Assembly: GCA_035524095.1 (NCBI GenBank)
Contig: DATKPK010000008.1
Coordinates: 1 to 45,223 of the forward strand
DNA: 45,223 nt
From: DATJUF01 sp035524095
GTDB taxonomy: Bacteria > Desulfobacterota > Binatia > Binatales > Binataceae
Direction of reading: 5' to 3'
Program-made: the position numbers and the translations under genes
Shown: one piece after another, positions 32,072 through 41,089 of the stretch
How positions within the stretch are numbered: position 1 is the stretch's first letter
Layout of the letters: each line of letters opens with the position of its first letter
The notes under the pieces: generated by a model
Told to the model about the DNA's origin: nothing
The model's input: the letters and a program-made list of their open reading frames with translations, nothing else
Databases searched by the model: none

Positions 32072-33151
32072 ATGATTTACCTGGCCCTGTATCAACTGCA
32101 CGATCATTATCCGGCGCTAAATGTCCTGCGCTACGAGACGTTCCGGTCGGTGTTGGCTGGGCTGACGGCGCTGGCACTGTCCATGGGACTGGGCCCGATA
32201 TTGATCGCACGATTCCGCGCAGCTCACATCGGCCAGACGATCCGCGAAGAAGTCCCGCAGAGCCATCAGAAGAAGGCCGGCACGCCGACGATGGGCGGGT
32301 TAGTGATTCTTGTGTCGTGCATCGTTGCTACAGTGCTGCTGGCGAATCCTTCGAATCCGTTCATCTGGGTCGCGATTTTCGTGATGCTTGCGTACGGTGC
32401 GATCGGGTTTTCTGACGATTACTTGAAACTTCGACGTGGGCGAGGGAAGGGCCTGAGCGGGCCGCACAAGTTGCTTTTCCAGTTTGCAACCGCATTCGTA
32501 GCTTCAATGGTATTGTTCGGCTGGCTTAAATTTGACACCCATCTGTCGTTTCCATTTTTCAAGCACATCCAGCCCAATCTGCATTGGTGGCTCTATGTTC
32601 CGCTGGCGATGTTCGTGATCGTCGGATGCTCAAACGCAGTTAATCTCACCGACGGACTCGACGGTCTCGCGATCGGCCCGGTGATGACAACAGCCTTCTG
32701 TTACTGGGTTTTCACTTATGTGGCCGGTAACCTTAAGTTCGCGCACTATCTCGATGTGGCGCACGTCGAGGGCGCTGGGGAAGTTGCGATTTTCTGTGCG
32801 GCGCTGATCGCGTCGTCGATGGGCTTCTTGTGGTACAACGCTTATCCAGCCTCAATGATGATGGGTGATGTGGGCGCGCTGTCGCTTGGCGGGGCGCTGG
32901 GTACGGTCGCGCTGCTGGCGAAGCAGGAGCTGGTGCTGCCGATCGCAGGCGGAGTTTTCGTGCTCGAGGCGGCGTCAGTGATCACGCAGCGTTATTACTA
33001 CAAGATGACGCACAAGCGGATTTTCCGGATGGCGCCGATTCATCATCATTTCGAGCTCGGCGGATGGCCCGAAACCGTGGTCGTGATTCGCTTCTGGATA
33101 ATCTCAATCATATGCGGCCTGGTGGCGCTCAGCACGCTGAAGCTACGGTGA
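32072..33151 (+). CDS. mraY: Phospho-N-acetylmuramoyl-pentapeptide transferase
   Basis: 359 aa integral membrane enzyme with about ten transmembrane helices. It transfers phospho-MurNAc-pentapeptide to undecaprenyl phosphate, giving lipid I at the inner membrane's cytoplasmic face. Signature blocks: SHQKKAGTPTMGGL, FSDDYLKL (Asp pair, Mg binding), GLSGPHKLLFQ, NAVNLTDGLDGLAIG (catalytic Asp), NAYPASMMMGDVGALSLGG, RIFRMAPIHHHFELGGW. The full set of His and Asp residues is present. The ATG at 32072 has a poor ribosome-binding site. murD follows after 9 bp. Confidence 0.97.
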   Translation: MIYLALYQLHDHYPALNVLRYETFRSVLAGLTALALSMGLGPILIARFRAAHIGQTIREEVPQSHQKKAGTPTMGGLVILVSCIVATVLLANPSNPFIWVAIFVMLAYGAIGFSDDYLKLRRGRGKGLSGPHKLLFQFATAFVASMVLFGWLKFDTHLSFPFFKHIQPNLHWWLYVPLAMFVIVGCSNAVNLTDGLDGLAIGPVMTTAFCYWVFTYVAGNLKFAHYLDVAHVEGAGEVAIFCAALIASSMGFLWYNAYPASMMMGDVGALSLGGALGTVALLAKQELVLPIAGGVFVLEAASVITQRYYYKMTHKRIFRMAPIHHHFELGGWPETVVVIRFWIISIICGLVALSTLKLR

Positions 33152-33160
33152 AGATCAGCG

Positions 33161-34483
33161 ATGGAACTTCAGGGCAAGCGCATTATGGTGATCGGTCTGG
33201 GCGTCAGCGGACTCGCCGCGTCCCGATTATTGGCGGCACACGGGGCCAACTTAGTATTGGTCGATCGCCGCGCCGGCATGGCTCTCGAGGGGTTGCCGAG
33301 CGGTGAGGTTCGCCTGGGCGAAGACGATCCACAGTGGCTTGATGGTGTCGAGCTAGTGGTTGTGAGTCCGGGTGTGCCGCCCTCGTCGAGGTTGATGCGT
33401 GCGGCCACGGCGGCGCGGATTCGATTAATCAGCGAACTCGAATTGTCGAGCCGCTTTGTCACAGCGCCGATCGTCGCGGTGACGGGCACCAATGGCAAAA
33501 GCACGGTCGTGGTTCTGCTCGGCGAGATTTTCCGCAGAGCAGGATACAAGACGTTCGTCGGCGGAAATCTCGGTACGGCACTGGCCGACGCGGCTAGTAG
33601 GGATTACGACGTCGTCGTCGCCGAAGTCTCGAGTTATCAACTCGAATTGATCGAAACGTTTAAGCCGCGTGTCGCGATCTATTTGAATCTTACCGATGAT
33701 CATCTTGATCGTTACGCCAGCCTGGAAGAATACGGCCGCGCAAAGGAACGTATTTTTGAGAATCAAGACACCGATGATTGGGCGATCTTAAATCGCGACG
33801 ATCCGAGAGTGTGGCGAGTTCATAAGGCCCTTAAGCCGCAACTGATGAGTTTCGGCTGCGCAAATGCCCAGAGCGCTCCGGCCTTGTGGCGCAAAGATGG
33901 TGCGATCGCGTTCGACGACGGCGTGCGGCGCGGTCGCATCAGTTTGGCGGAGTTCAAGCTGGCGGGCGCGCACAACGTAGCGAATGCGATGGCGGCGGCC
34001 GGCGGAGCATTCGCTATGGGAATCGAGCCCCTAGTAGTTGAACGGGCGCTGGCGGAGAGCCGAGGTCTACCGCATCGCATCGAAACGGTAAGCGAGAAGG
34101 GTGGCGTCCGTTATGTCGATGATTCGAAAGGCACTAACGTCGGAGCAGTGATTGAGGCGCTGAGCGCATCGCGCGCACCAGTGATTCTGCTGGCGGGGGG
34201 CGTGGACAAAGGTGGTGATTATGCGCCACTCATCACGTCGTTGCGCGAAAAAGTGAAGCTGCTGATTCTCTTTGGGGCTGCGCGCGCGAAGATGCATGAT
34301 GAACTCGCGGGCAGCGTTGCAATCGAAGTAGTGACGACGCTCGATGAGGCGGTCGCGCTAGCAGCGAGGCGTGCGGTGAGCGGCGACACGGTGCTGTTAT
34401 CGCCGGCCTGTTCAAGTTTCGATCAATTCAAGGATTACGCAGAACGTGGGCGAGTATTTCAAGAACTGGTCCAGGCGCTTTGA
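33161..34483 (+). CDS. murD: UDP-N-acetylmuramoylalanine--D-glutamate ligase
   Basis: 440 aa. Adds D-Glu to UDP-MurNAc-L-Ala with ATP. N-terminal Rossmann-like domain with VIGLGVSGLAASRLL (10-24), VVSPGVPPSS, ATP loop VTGTNGKST (107-115), NLTDDHLDRY, a HNVANAMAA block and C-terminal VDDSKGTN followed by LAGGVDKGGDY and LSPACSSFDQFKDYAERG. Length and motif order are normal, and it is cytosolic. Its last 38 bp overlap the annotated start of ftsW. Confidence 0.97.
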   Translation: MELQGKRIMVIGLGVSGLAASRLLAAHGANLVLVDRRAGMALEGLPSGEVRLGEDDPQWLDGVELVVVSPGVPPSSRLMRAATAARIRLISELELSSRFVTAPIVAVTGTNGKSTVVVLLGEIFRRAGYKTFVGGNLGTALADAASRDYDVVVAEVSSYQLELIETFKPRVAIYLNLTDDHLDRYASLEEYGRAKERIFENQDTDDWAILNRDDPRVWRVHKALKPQLMSFGCANAQSAPALWRKDGAIAFDDGVRRGRISLAEFKLAGAHNVANAMAAAGGAFAMGIEPLVVERALAESRGLPHRIETVSEKGGVRYVDDSKGTNVGAVIEALSASRAPVILLAGGVDKGGDYAPLITSLREKVKLLILFGAARAKMHDELAGSVAIEVVTTLDEAVALAARRAVSGDTVLLSPACSSFDQFKDYAERGRVFQELVQAL

Positions 34484-35585
34484 GGCGATCAGCTATCGTC
34501 GTCTCGACCCGTGGCTGCTAATGCCGGCCTTGGCGCTGCTCGCGCTCGGTCTCTTGATGGTGCTCAACACGACCTATTTTCTCGCGCAAGAGAGAAGCGG
34601 CGACCCGTTCCATCTGTTTAAGCTGCAACTCGCGCACATCGTTGCCGGTGCCCTCGTGTTAACAGTGCTCTCGCAATTCTCGGCGGATGGACTGCGGCGT
34701 CTGACGATTCCGCTGATGGCGATCTCGGCGGTGCTGCTGATCGCCGTCTGGATTCCCGGAGTGGGTGTGACGCGAGGTGGAGCTCGCCGCTGGGTGCGCA
34801 TTGGGTCGATGCTTGCGGAGCCTTCTGAATTGGTGAAATTCGCGATCGTGTTTTTCCTCGCAGACTTTATTGCGCGGCGCCAGGATGTTCTGCATCAGTT
34901 CAAGCGCGGACCGCTGCCTGCGATGATTGTCACCGGCACTATTGCGGCCCTCGTCTTGGTGCAGCCTGATTTTGGTACCACCGTAGTAATTGCGCTGATC
35001 TTATTTGTAATGCTGTTCGCGGGGGGGGTGCGTGTGGCGCATTTGGGCGCCACGGGAGCCGGAGCGCTTCTGATCCTGGTCATTCAGGCGGTAGCAAAAC
35101 CCTACCGAATGAGAAGGCTCGAAACTTTTATCGATCCGTGGCGTACTGCTCGCGGAGCCGGGTTTCAACTGATCCAGTCCTTTATTGCGTTGGGCGAAGG
35201 CGGCAAATGGGGCACTGGCCTCGGTGTTGGACGCCAGAAGATGTTTTATTTGCCAGCGGCGCATACGGATTTCGTTTTCGCAGTGGTAACGGAGGAATTC
35301 GGTATAGTCGGGGCCGCGTTAGTACTGGCGCTATTCGGAATTATTCTGGTGCGCGGATTGCGTATCGCGCACGAGGAACGGGATCACTTTGCAAGCATGC
35401 TGGCAGTTGGATTGACCGCGATGATCGCGATGCAGGCACTGCTGAACCTCGCAGTGGTCACGGGCCTAGTTCCGACCAAGGGGTTGCCACTGCCGTTCCT
35501 TAGTTATGGCGGCACTTCGATTGTGATGGCGATGGCGGCACTGGGGGTCTTGAGTGCGCTCGCTTGGCGACGGGCGGTGGAATGA
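34446..35585 (+). CDS. ftsW: Septal peptidoglycan polymerase FtsW (SEDS family)
   Basis: 379 aa from a GTG inside the end of murD, with AAGGA 11 bases upstream. Later in-frame starts would cut into the first transmembrane helix. It is a polytopic SEDS glycosyltransferase that polymerises lipid II at the septum with FtsI. Visible: the PWLLMPALALLALGLLMV helix, GGARRWVRIGSMLAEPSELVKF, LVQPDFGTT, RRLETFIDPW (catalytic Asp region), YQL-type GFQLIQSFIALGEGG, LPAAHTDFVFAVVTEEFG and KGLPLPFLSYGGTS. The stop overlaps the murG start by 4 bp. Confidence 0.96.
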   Translation: MGEYFKNWSRRFEAISYRRLDPWLLMPALALLALGLLMVLNTTYFLAQERSGDPFHLFKLQLAHIVAGALVLTVLSQFSADGLRRLTIPLMAISAVLLIAVWIPGVGVTRGGARRWVRIGSMLAEPSELVKFAIVFFLADFIARRQDVLHQFKRGPLPAMIVTGTIAALVLVQPDFGTTVVIALILFVMLFAGGVRVAHLGATGAGALLILVIQAVAKPYRMRRLETFIDPWRTARGAGFQLIQSFIALGEGGKWGTGLGVGRQKMFYLPAAHTDFVFAVVTEEFGIVGAALVLALFGIILVRGLRIAHEERDHFASMLAVGLTAMIAMQALLNLAVVTGLVPTKGLPLPFLSYGGTSIVMAMAALGVLSALAWRRAVE

Positions 35586-36667
35586 AGGTGATAATCGCAG
35601 GTGGAGGCACCGGTGGGCATCTTTTTCCAGCAGTCGCGCTGGGCGAGGAATTGCGCCGTGAACGGCCCAAAACAGAAGTCCTGCACGTCGGCACGACAAA
35701 CGGCTTCGAGGCGCAGTGGCTGCCGTCGAGCGGCCTGCGCTATGAGCTTTTTCCGGTGCGAGGCCTGCGCGGCAAAGGCGTGATGACGCGAGTGCGAGCG
35801 GCGGCGGAATTCGGTGCGGCGTTGCGGAGAGCTAGGAGTCTGTTGACGCGCTTCAAACCAAATCTGGTGGTCAGCGCGGGTGGTTACGCGTCGGCGCCGA
35901 TGGCGGTTGCGGCCTTAACCGGGCGTGTGCCGCTAGTCCTGATGGAGCAGAACACGCGACCGGGGCTGTCGAATCGTCTTCTGTGGCGCTTCGCGCAACG
36001 AATCTGCACTGGATTTGCGGACGTCGGAGCGGGTTTGAAGGGGAAGCATGTAGCGGTCACGGGTAATCCCGTGCGGCTAGGATTCATTCCGGGCGAATTA
36101 CGAGAGACTCGTTCTCCTGTGCAAATCCTTGTTTTAGGGGGCTCGACTGGCGCACACAGGCTGAACCTAGGAGCCATCGAAGCTTTCAAAACTTTAGCAA
36201 AAGATGTTATAAAATTTGAGATAGTCCATCAGACCGGACAGGCTGATGCGGAGTTGGTGAGGCGCGGGTACGAGCCGATCGGGATGAAGGCGCAGGTTCT
36301 TCCATTTATTGACGATATGGCATCGGCGCTTGATCGTGCCGACCTGATAATCGCGCGCGGCGGTGCGATGACCGTGAGTGAGATCGCCATCGCTGGGCGG
36401 GCGGCCATTTTCGTGCCGTATCCATTCCATCGCGATCGTCAGCAGGAGCACAACGCGCGTGTGATAGAGCGGCTTGGTGGCGCGATAATCATCAATGACG
36501 ATGAGTTGCTGGCCGCAAACCTGCAAACCAATCTGGGGGAATTGTTGAGCGATCCGTCCCGCCTAATCGCGATGGGGCACAAGGCAAGGCAAGCGGGTCG
36601 GCCGGACGCGGCGGCGCGAATTGCGTACGTTTGCTTTGAGGTGATGGAGGCAGATCAAGCGGCGTGA
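35582..36667 (+). CDS. murG: UDP-GlcNAc:lipid I N-acetylglucosaminyltransferase
   Basis: 361 aa from the ATG at 35582, which overlaps the ftsW stop (ATGA). An in-frame TTG at 35564 is less likely. GT-B enzyme that converts lipid I to lipid II on the cytoplasmic membrane face. N-terminal loop GGGTGGHLFPA (7-17), VSAGGYASAPM, MEQNTRPGLSNR, TGNPVRLGF, LGGSTGAHRLN (usually GGSxGA) and the C-terminal donor-site block ARGGAMTVSEIAIAGR plus PYPFHRDRQQEHNA. All family motifs are in order. The stop overlaps the murC GTG. Confidence 0.97.
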   Translation: MKVIIAGGGTGGHLFPAVALGEELRRERPKTEVLHVGTTNGFEAQWLPSSGLRYELFPVRGLRGKGVMTRVRAAAEFGAALRRARSLLTRFKPNLVVSAGGYASAPMAVAALTGRVPLVLMEQNTRPGLSNRLLWRFAQRICTGFADVGAGLKGKHVAVTGNPVRLGFIPGELRETRSPVQILVLGGSTGAHRLNLGAIEAFKTLAKDVIKFEIVHQTGQADAELVRRGYEPIGMKAQVLPFIDDMASALDRADLIIARGGAMTVSEIAIAGRAAIFVPYPFHRDRQQEHNARVIERLGGAIIINDDELLAANLQTNLGELLSDPSRLIAMGHKARQAGRPDAAARIAYVCFEVMEADQAA

Positions 36668-38100
36668 GCGGTATGCCCACAGGATTGCTGACCCGTAAAC
36701 GGCGGCTGCACTTCGTCGGTGTTGGTGGCGCGGGAATGAGCGGCATCGCGGAGTTGTGCCAACGGCTTGGTTTCGAAGTGAGCGGATGCGATTTGCGTGA
36801 GAGTGCGACGACCGAAAGACTCGCTGCGCTGGGGATCGCGATCGAACATGGCCATCATCCAAGTCACGTTACGACGCATCCGGGACAAGAGTTCGACGCG
36901 GTAATCATTTCCTCGGCGGTAAAGTTTTCGAATCCCGAGGTGGCGGGTGCGCGCGCGCTGAAGATACCAGTGATCGCGCGGGCTGAGATGTTGGGGGAAC
37001 TGTTGCGGATGGCGCGCCATGGCGTGGCGGTCGCCGGAACGCACGGTAAGACTACGACGACTTCGCTAGTAGGGTTAATCCTGGAAGAGGCAGGTTTCGA
37101 TCCGACGGTCGCGATCGGTGGAAATCTGCGTGCGCGCGGCACCAACGTGCGCCTTGGGCGCGGCGATTTCATGGTCGCCGAAGCCGACGAGAGCGATGCT
37201 TCTTTCCTTTTGCTAATGCCGACAGTAGCAATCGTCACGAATATCGACCCGGAACATCTGGATCACTACGTTTCGATGGATCGGGTGCGCGAAGCTTATT
37301 TGAGCTTCATCAATCGCGTGCCCTTCTATGGGCGTGCGGTACTTGGAATCGACAGTGTTAACGTCCGCGGATTGCTCGGATCGATTCGTAAGCCGGTGAC
37401 TACGTACGGGGAAGCGGCTGACGCGGATCTGCGGGCTGAGCGGATCGTAGTTGATGGCCTCTCGACGCACTTTACGGTCGTGCGCGGCGGCGCGGCGCTC
37501 GGACGCGTGACGATTCCGTCGCCGGGACGGCATCTCGCGCTGAATGCACTGGCGGCGATTGCGGTCGCTCTGGAGATGGGCATCTCATTTGAGGTCGCGT
37601 CGCGGGCCCTCAACGCATTCTCAGGAATATCACGTCGCTTTGAGATCAAAGGCGAAGCCGCGGGGCGGTTGGTGATCGACGATTACGCACATCATCCAGC
37701 GGAAGTGCGTGCCACACTGGCGGCGGCGCGAGCAGCCTTTGCGCGGCGGCTAGTGACCGTCTTTCAGCCTCATCGATATACGCGGCTGCGCGATCTTTTC
37801 GATGATTTTCTGACCGCCTTCGACGAGACTGACGTGCTCTATCTGGCGGAAGTCTATGCGGCGGGCGAAGAGCCGGTCCCTGACGTGACGTCACGGCGTC
37901 TGTATGAAGCGTTGCGCGCACGTGGCCATATAGACGTGCACTACCTCGGTGAAGAAGGGGATGCTGCAGCCACGCTCGCGCGCGAGTTGATGACCGGAGA
38001 CGTCCTAGTGACGCTTGGTGCTGGCGACGTATATCGAATCGGCGAACGATTCCTTGGGTTACTCGGAGCTTGTCCGGCCACTGAGGCGAAGACCGTATGA
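36664..38100 (+). CDS. murC: UDP-N-acetylmuramate--L-alanine ligase
   Basis: 478 aa from a GTG overlapping the murG stop; an ATG at 36673 is the alternative start. First amino-acid-adding ligase of the murein precursor pathway. UDP-binding loop FVGVGGAGMSGIAEL (17-31), ATP loop VAGTHGKTTTTS (123-134), EADESDASF, NIDPEHLDHY, FSGISRRFE, IDDYAHHPAEV and the PHRYTRLRDL segment. A C-terminal TLGAGDVYRIG block ends the protein. Complete and cytosolic. Stop overlaps the murB ATG by 4 bp. Confidence 0.97.
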   Translation: MSGMPTGLLTRKRRLHFVGVGGAGMSGIAELCQRLGFEVSGCDLRESATTERLAALGIAIEHGHHPSHVTTHPGQEFDAVIISSAVKFSNPEVAGARALKIPVIARAEMLGELLRMARHGVAVAGTHGKTTTTSLVGLILEEAGFDPTVAIGGNLRARGTNVRLGRGDFMVAEADESDASFLLLMPTVAIVTNIDPEHLDHYVSMDRVREAYLSFINRVPFYGRAVLGIDSVNVRGLLGSIRKPVTTYGEAADADLRAERIVVDGLSTHFTVVRGGAALGRVTIPSPGRHLALNALAAIAVALEMGISFEVASRALNAFSGISRRFEIKGEAAGRLVIDDYAHHPAEVRATLAAARAAFARRLVTVFQPHRYTRLRDLFDDFLTAFDETDVLYLAEVYAAGEEPVPDVTSRRLYEALRARGHIDVHYLGEEGDAAATLARELMTGDVLVTLGAGDVYRIGERFLGLLGACPATEAKTV

Positions 38101-38999
38101 ATATGCTCGAGCATACGCTGAGGGAACGTTTCGGCGGCCGCCTTCAAGTACAGTTTCCGCTCGCGGCGTTAACCTCGTTTCAAATTGGCGGCCCGGCCGA
38201 TCTTTTTATCGAAGTTGAGGACGAGGCTGAATTGGTCGACGCTATTGCGGCGGCTCACCACAACGGAGTCAGCCATTTTTGCCTGGGTGCGGGAACGAAT
38301 CTGCTCGTCAGCGATCGTGGCATGCGCGGTCTTGTGATCAAGCTCGGCATTGGCTTTACGGCATTGACGATCGACGGGATCTATCTCACTGCAGGAGCGG
38401 CGGCGCAGTTCGGCGCGATGGTGCGGACGGCGGTCGAGTATGGACTAGCCGGCCTGGAATTTGGTGAGGGGATTCCAGGGACGGTCGGCGGCGGGCTGGT
38501 GATGAATGCGGGCGCTTTCGGCGGCGAGATGGCGCGAGTGGTGACAACCGTTCACGGTGTTACATCGACGGGCGAGCCGCGAGCGCTGACGCGCGACGAA
38601 GTAAAGTTCGCCTATCGCCGCACCGAATTGCCACCAAGATTCATAATCACTCGCGTGGATTTTCAGCTGAATCGTGGCGATCGCGATGGCTTGCTCGGGC
38701 GAGTTGCAGAACTCAAAGCGAAACGCGCCTCGCGCCAGCCTAAGGGTGTGCCCAACGCCGGATCGGTTTTCAAAAATCCGCCAGGAAATTTCGCAGGACG
38801 GCTGCTCGAAGGCGCAGGCCTCAAAGGTGCACAACTGGGCGGTGCAGCGTTCTCGGAGCGGCATGCGAATTTTATCGTGAACTTGGGTGGTGCACGCGCC
38901 GAAGAGGTTCGGGCGCTGATCGACATGGCGCGGCATCGCGTGAAGGAGGCCAGCGGCGTCTGGCTCGACCCGGAGGTCAGGCTGGTCGGCGAATGGTAA
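38097..38999 (+). CDS. murB: UDP-N-acetylenolpyruvoylglucosamine reductase
   Basis: 300 aa FAD enzyme reducing UDP-GlcNAc-enolpyruvate to UDP-MurNAc with NADPH. FAD-binding: TSFQIGGPADLF (26-37) and GAGTNLLVSDRG (64-75), then GIPGTVGGGLVMNAGAFGGE (126-144). The substrate Tyr/Arg lie in FAYRRTELP (171-179) and the catalytic Ser223 in NAGSVFKNPPG; a C-terminal Glu stands in DPEVRLVG. The shorter loops and GSVFKNP block correspond to the type II (non-E. coli) subclass. The ATG overlaps the murC stop. Confidence 0.96.
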   Translation: MNMLEHTLRERFGGRLQVQFPLAALTSFQIGGPADLFIEVEDEAELVDAIAAAHHNGVSHFCLGAGTNLLVSDRGMRGLVIKLGIGFTALTIDGIYLTAGAAAQFGAMVRTAVEYGLAGLEFGEGIPGTVGGGLVMNAGAFGGEMARVVTTVHGVTSTGEPRALTRDEVKFAYRRTELPPRFIITRVDFQLNRGDRDGLLGRVAELKAKRASRQPKGVPNAGSVFKNPPGNFAGRLLEGAGLKGAQLGGAAFSERHANFIVNLGGARAEEVRALIDMARHRVKEASGVWLDPEVRLVGEW

Positions 39000-39033
39000 G
39001 AGGTTAGGCCGTAGCGAAGTGAGTGGTGGTTGA

Positions 39034-39798
39034 GTGGCGGAGGCGGCAAAAAAGAAGAAGCGCAAGAGCGCTTATAGCAGCAATCAGTGGGGCGTCAGGC
39101 TCGCTGGGATCGTACTATGCGCGTTTTTCGTGCTCGGCCTAATCACCGGGCTCAGCCGCCCCGGCCATCAACTGGCCTTGCGGATCCACGGGCTGCTGGC
39201 GCTCTGGCCGCATCATAATGGTTCGGCTCTGATTCCAGACGGTTTCACGTCGCTTCCGAATACTCCCTCAGTTGACGGAAATGATAATCCCGTTGCGCTG
39301 GTGCGGCGCGACGACGGCTTCTACGTGCTGAATTCTTCGGGCGAATTACGCGGACCCATCGCGCCTGAGAATCAGCCCGATCTACCGATCCTGAGCGGTA
39401 CCGCCGTGGCCGATGCTGATGAGGCCGAATTGATGCGCGACGCTGCGGTGATGGTGCGCGCGGAGGCCGGTCTCAATCATCTCGTATCTGAGATGAGCGT
39501 CGTGTCCGATGGCACTGCGACGTTGTTTCTCGATCATCTTCAAGTTGCTGTGATGATCGATGAAAATCGCAGTGCTGTCGGAATTCAACGTGCGGCGCAG
39601 ATGCTCCATCTGTGGCAAGGCCATCAGCAATTGCTTGCTGCAATTGACCTTACCTCAGAAGACGAAGCGGTCGTACGGCTTAGGCCTGCCGCATTTGATC
39701 GTTCGGCTGCCAATGGCGAGATACGAAAGGTGGCATTCACCGGCGCGCCGCCCAGAGCGATAGGTCACAGCGAACGCGACGCAGGGCGAGGCCGATGA
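39034..39798 (+). CDS. ftsQ: Cell division protein FtsQ (divergent)
   Basis: 254 aa from a GTG at 39034. A very basic cytoplasmic end (AAKKKKRKS) is followed by one transmembrane helix at about residues 21-43 (VRLAGIVLCAFFVLGLITG) and a periplasmic part. The latter has the FtsQ beta-domain signature DDGFYVLNSSGEL and DLPILSG, and a late VVRLRP strand. The segment between helix and beta domain does not show a clear POTRA pattern, so this family member is divergent. Position between murB and ftsA supports the call strongly. FtsQ scaffolds FtsL/FtsB in the divisome. The stop overlaps ftsA by 4 bp. Confidence 0.8.
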   Translation: MAEAAKKKKRKSAYSSNQWGVRLAGIVLCAFFVLGLITGLSRPGHQLALRIHGLLALWPHHNGSALIPDGFTSLPNTPSVDGNDNPVALVRRDDGFYVLNSSGELRGPIAPENQPDLPILSGTAVADADEAELMRDAAVMVRAEAGLNHLVSEMSVVSDGTATLFLDHLQVAVMIDENRSAVGIQRAAQMLHLWQGHQQLLAAIDLTSEDEAVVRLRPAAFDRSAANGEIRKVAFTGAPPRAIGHSERDAGRGR

Positions 39799-41012
39799 GG
39801 AACATTCTCACTGGCCTCGATGTGGGCACAAGTAAGATTTGCGCGCTGATCGCGGAGGCCAGCGGCGACGGCTCGATCACTATCCTAGGCTGTGGCAATA
39901 CGCCTTGCGCGGGTCTGCGCAAGGGAGTGGTGGTCAATATAGAGGCTACGGTGGAGGCGATCCGCGCGAGCGTGGCCGAGGCGGAAAGAACCGCCAGCGT
40001 GCGGATCGGACCAGCGACCGTCGGCATATCGGGGTCGCATATTCGCGGTCTAAACAGTCACGGGATCGTTGCGGTACGGGGCGGTGAGGTTGGCAGCAAA
40101 GACGTGGAACGGGTAATCGAGGCGGCGCGGGCCGTGGCGATCCCCCTCGATCGACAAGTGCTGCATACGCTGTCACAGCAATTTGCGGTGGATGATCAGG
40201 AGGGGGTACGCGACCCAGTAGGGATGGCGGGAGTGCGGCTCGAGGCGCGAATCCACATTGTCACCGCTGCTCAAAGCTACGGGCAGAATCTTGCGAAGTG
40301 CTGCGAGCGGGCCGGAATCACAACCGCGGAACTGATATTTGAGCCGCTGGCGTCGGCGGATGCGGCATTGTTTCCAGAAGAGAAAGAGCTTGGCACCGCC
40401 TTGGTGGATTTAGGTGGCGGAACTACGGACATTGTCGTTTTTCACGGCGGCGCAGTGATGCATACAGTGTCATTGCCATTGGGTGGCAATCACCTGACCG
40501 CAGATGTTGCGGCTGGTTTGCGAACGCCGCTCAGCGATGCCGAACAACTCAAGATCGATCACGGCGTGGCGACCAACTTGATCGTCGGCCGCGACGAACT
40601 GGTACAAGTCCCCGGCGTCGGCGGGCGCGAGCCGCGCGTAATCCCGCGGCATATCATCGGAGACATCATTGAGCCGCGCATGGAGGAAATCTTTGCGCTG
40701 ACGCAGCGCGAACTGATGCGCTCCGGGGTGATGGAGAGTCTCGCCTCCGGCATCGTTCTAGTAGGCGGGACGTCGCTGCTCGAGGGGACGCAGGAGCTGG
40801 CCGAGCGGATTTTTAATTTGCCGGTGCGGAGGGGCTTGCCGGTCAATCTCAGCGGGATGCCCGAGGAACTGATGAAGCCGATGTATACGACGGCGGCAGG
40901 TTTGGTACTGGGGGCTGCGCATAGTGGTGGCTATCTGAATGGATTTGCGCGGAACCGGCGATGGGGCAAGCTGCGCTCGCGCGTAACCGATTGGATGAGG
41001 GATTTCTTTTGA
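39795..41012 (+). CDS. ftsA: Cell division protein FtsA
   Basis: 405 aa actin-like ATPase that tethers FtsZ to the membrane. Phosphate 1 loop LDVGTSKICALI, the inserted 1C domain region GPATVGISGSHI with NSHGIVAV, connecting block TAELIFEPLASADA, phosphate 2 ALVDLGGGTTDIVVF, the adenosine motif IVLVGGTSLLEG. The C-terminus NRRWGKLRSRVTDWMRDFF is an amphipathic membrane-targeting helix. The start ATG overlaps the ftsQ stop (ATGA). ftsZ begins 77 bp later. Confidence 0.96.
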   Translation: MRNILTGLDVGTSKICALIAEASGDGSITILGCGNTPCAGLRKGVVVNIEATVEAIRASVAEAERTASVRIGPATVGISGSHIRGLNSHGIVAVRGGEVGSKDVERVIEAARAVAIPLDRQVLHTLSQQFAVDDQEGVRDPVGMAGVRLEARIHIVTAAQSYGQNLAKCCERAGITTAELIFEPLASADAALFPEEKELGTALVDLGGGTTDIVVFHGGAVMHTVSLPLGGNHLTADVAAGLRTPLSDAEQLKIDHGVATNLIVGRDELVQVPGVGGREPRVIPRHIIGDIIEPRMEEIFALTQRELMRSGVMESLASGIVLVGGTSLLEGTQELAERIFNLPVRRGLPVNLSGMPEELMKPMYTTAAGLVLGAAHSGGYLNGFARNRRWGKLRSRVTDWMRDFF

Positions 41013-41089
41013 AAGAGCGCACAAATGACGGCGAGATGGGCGATGAGCGCGGCATTCCGCGCGGGGCAGGTGGGGAAGGAGGATCTGAA

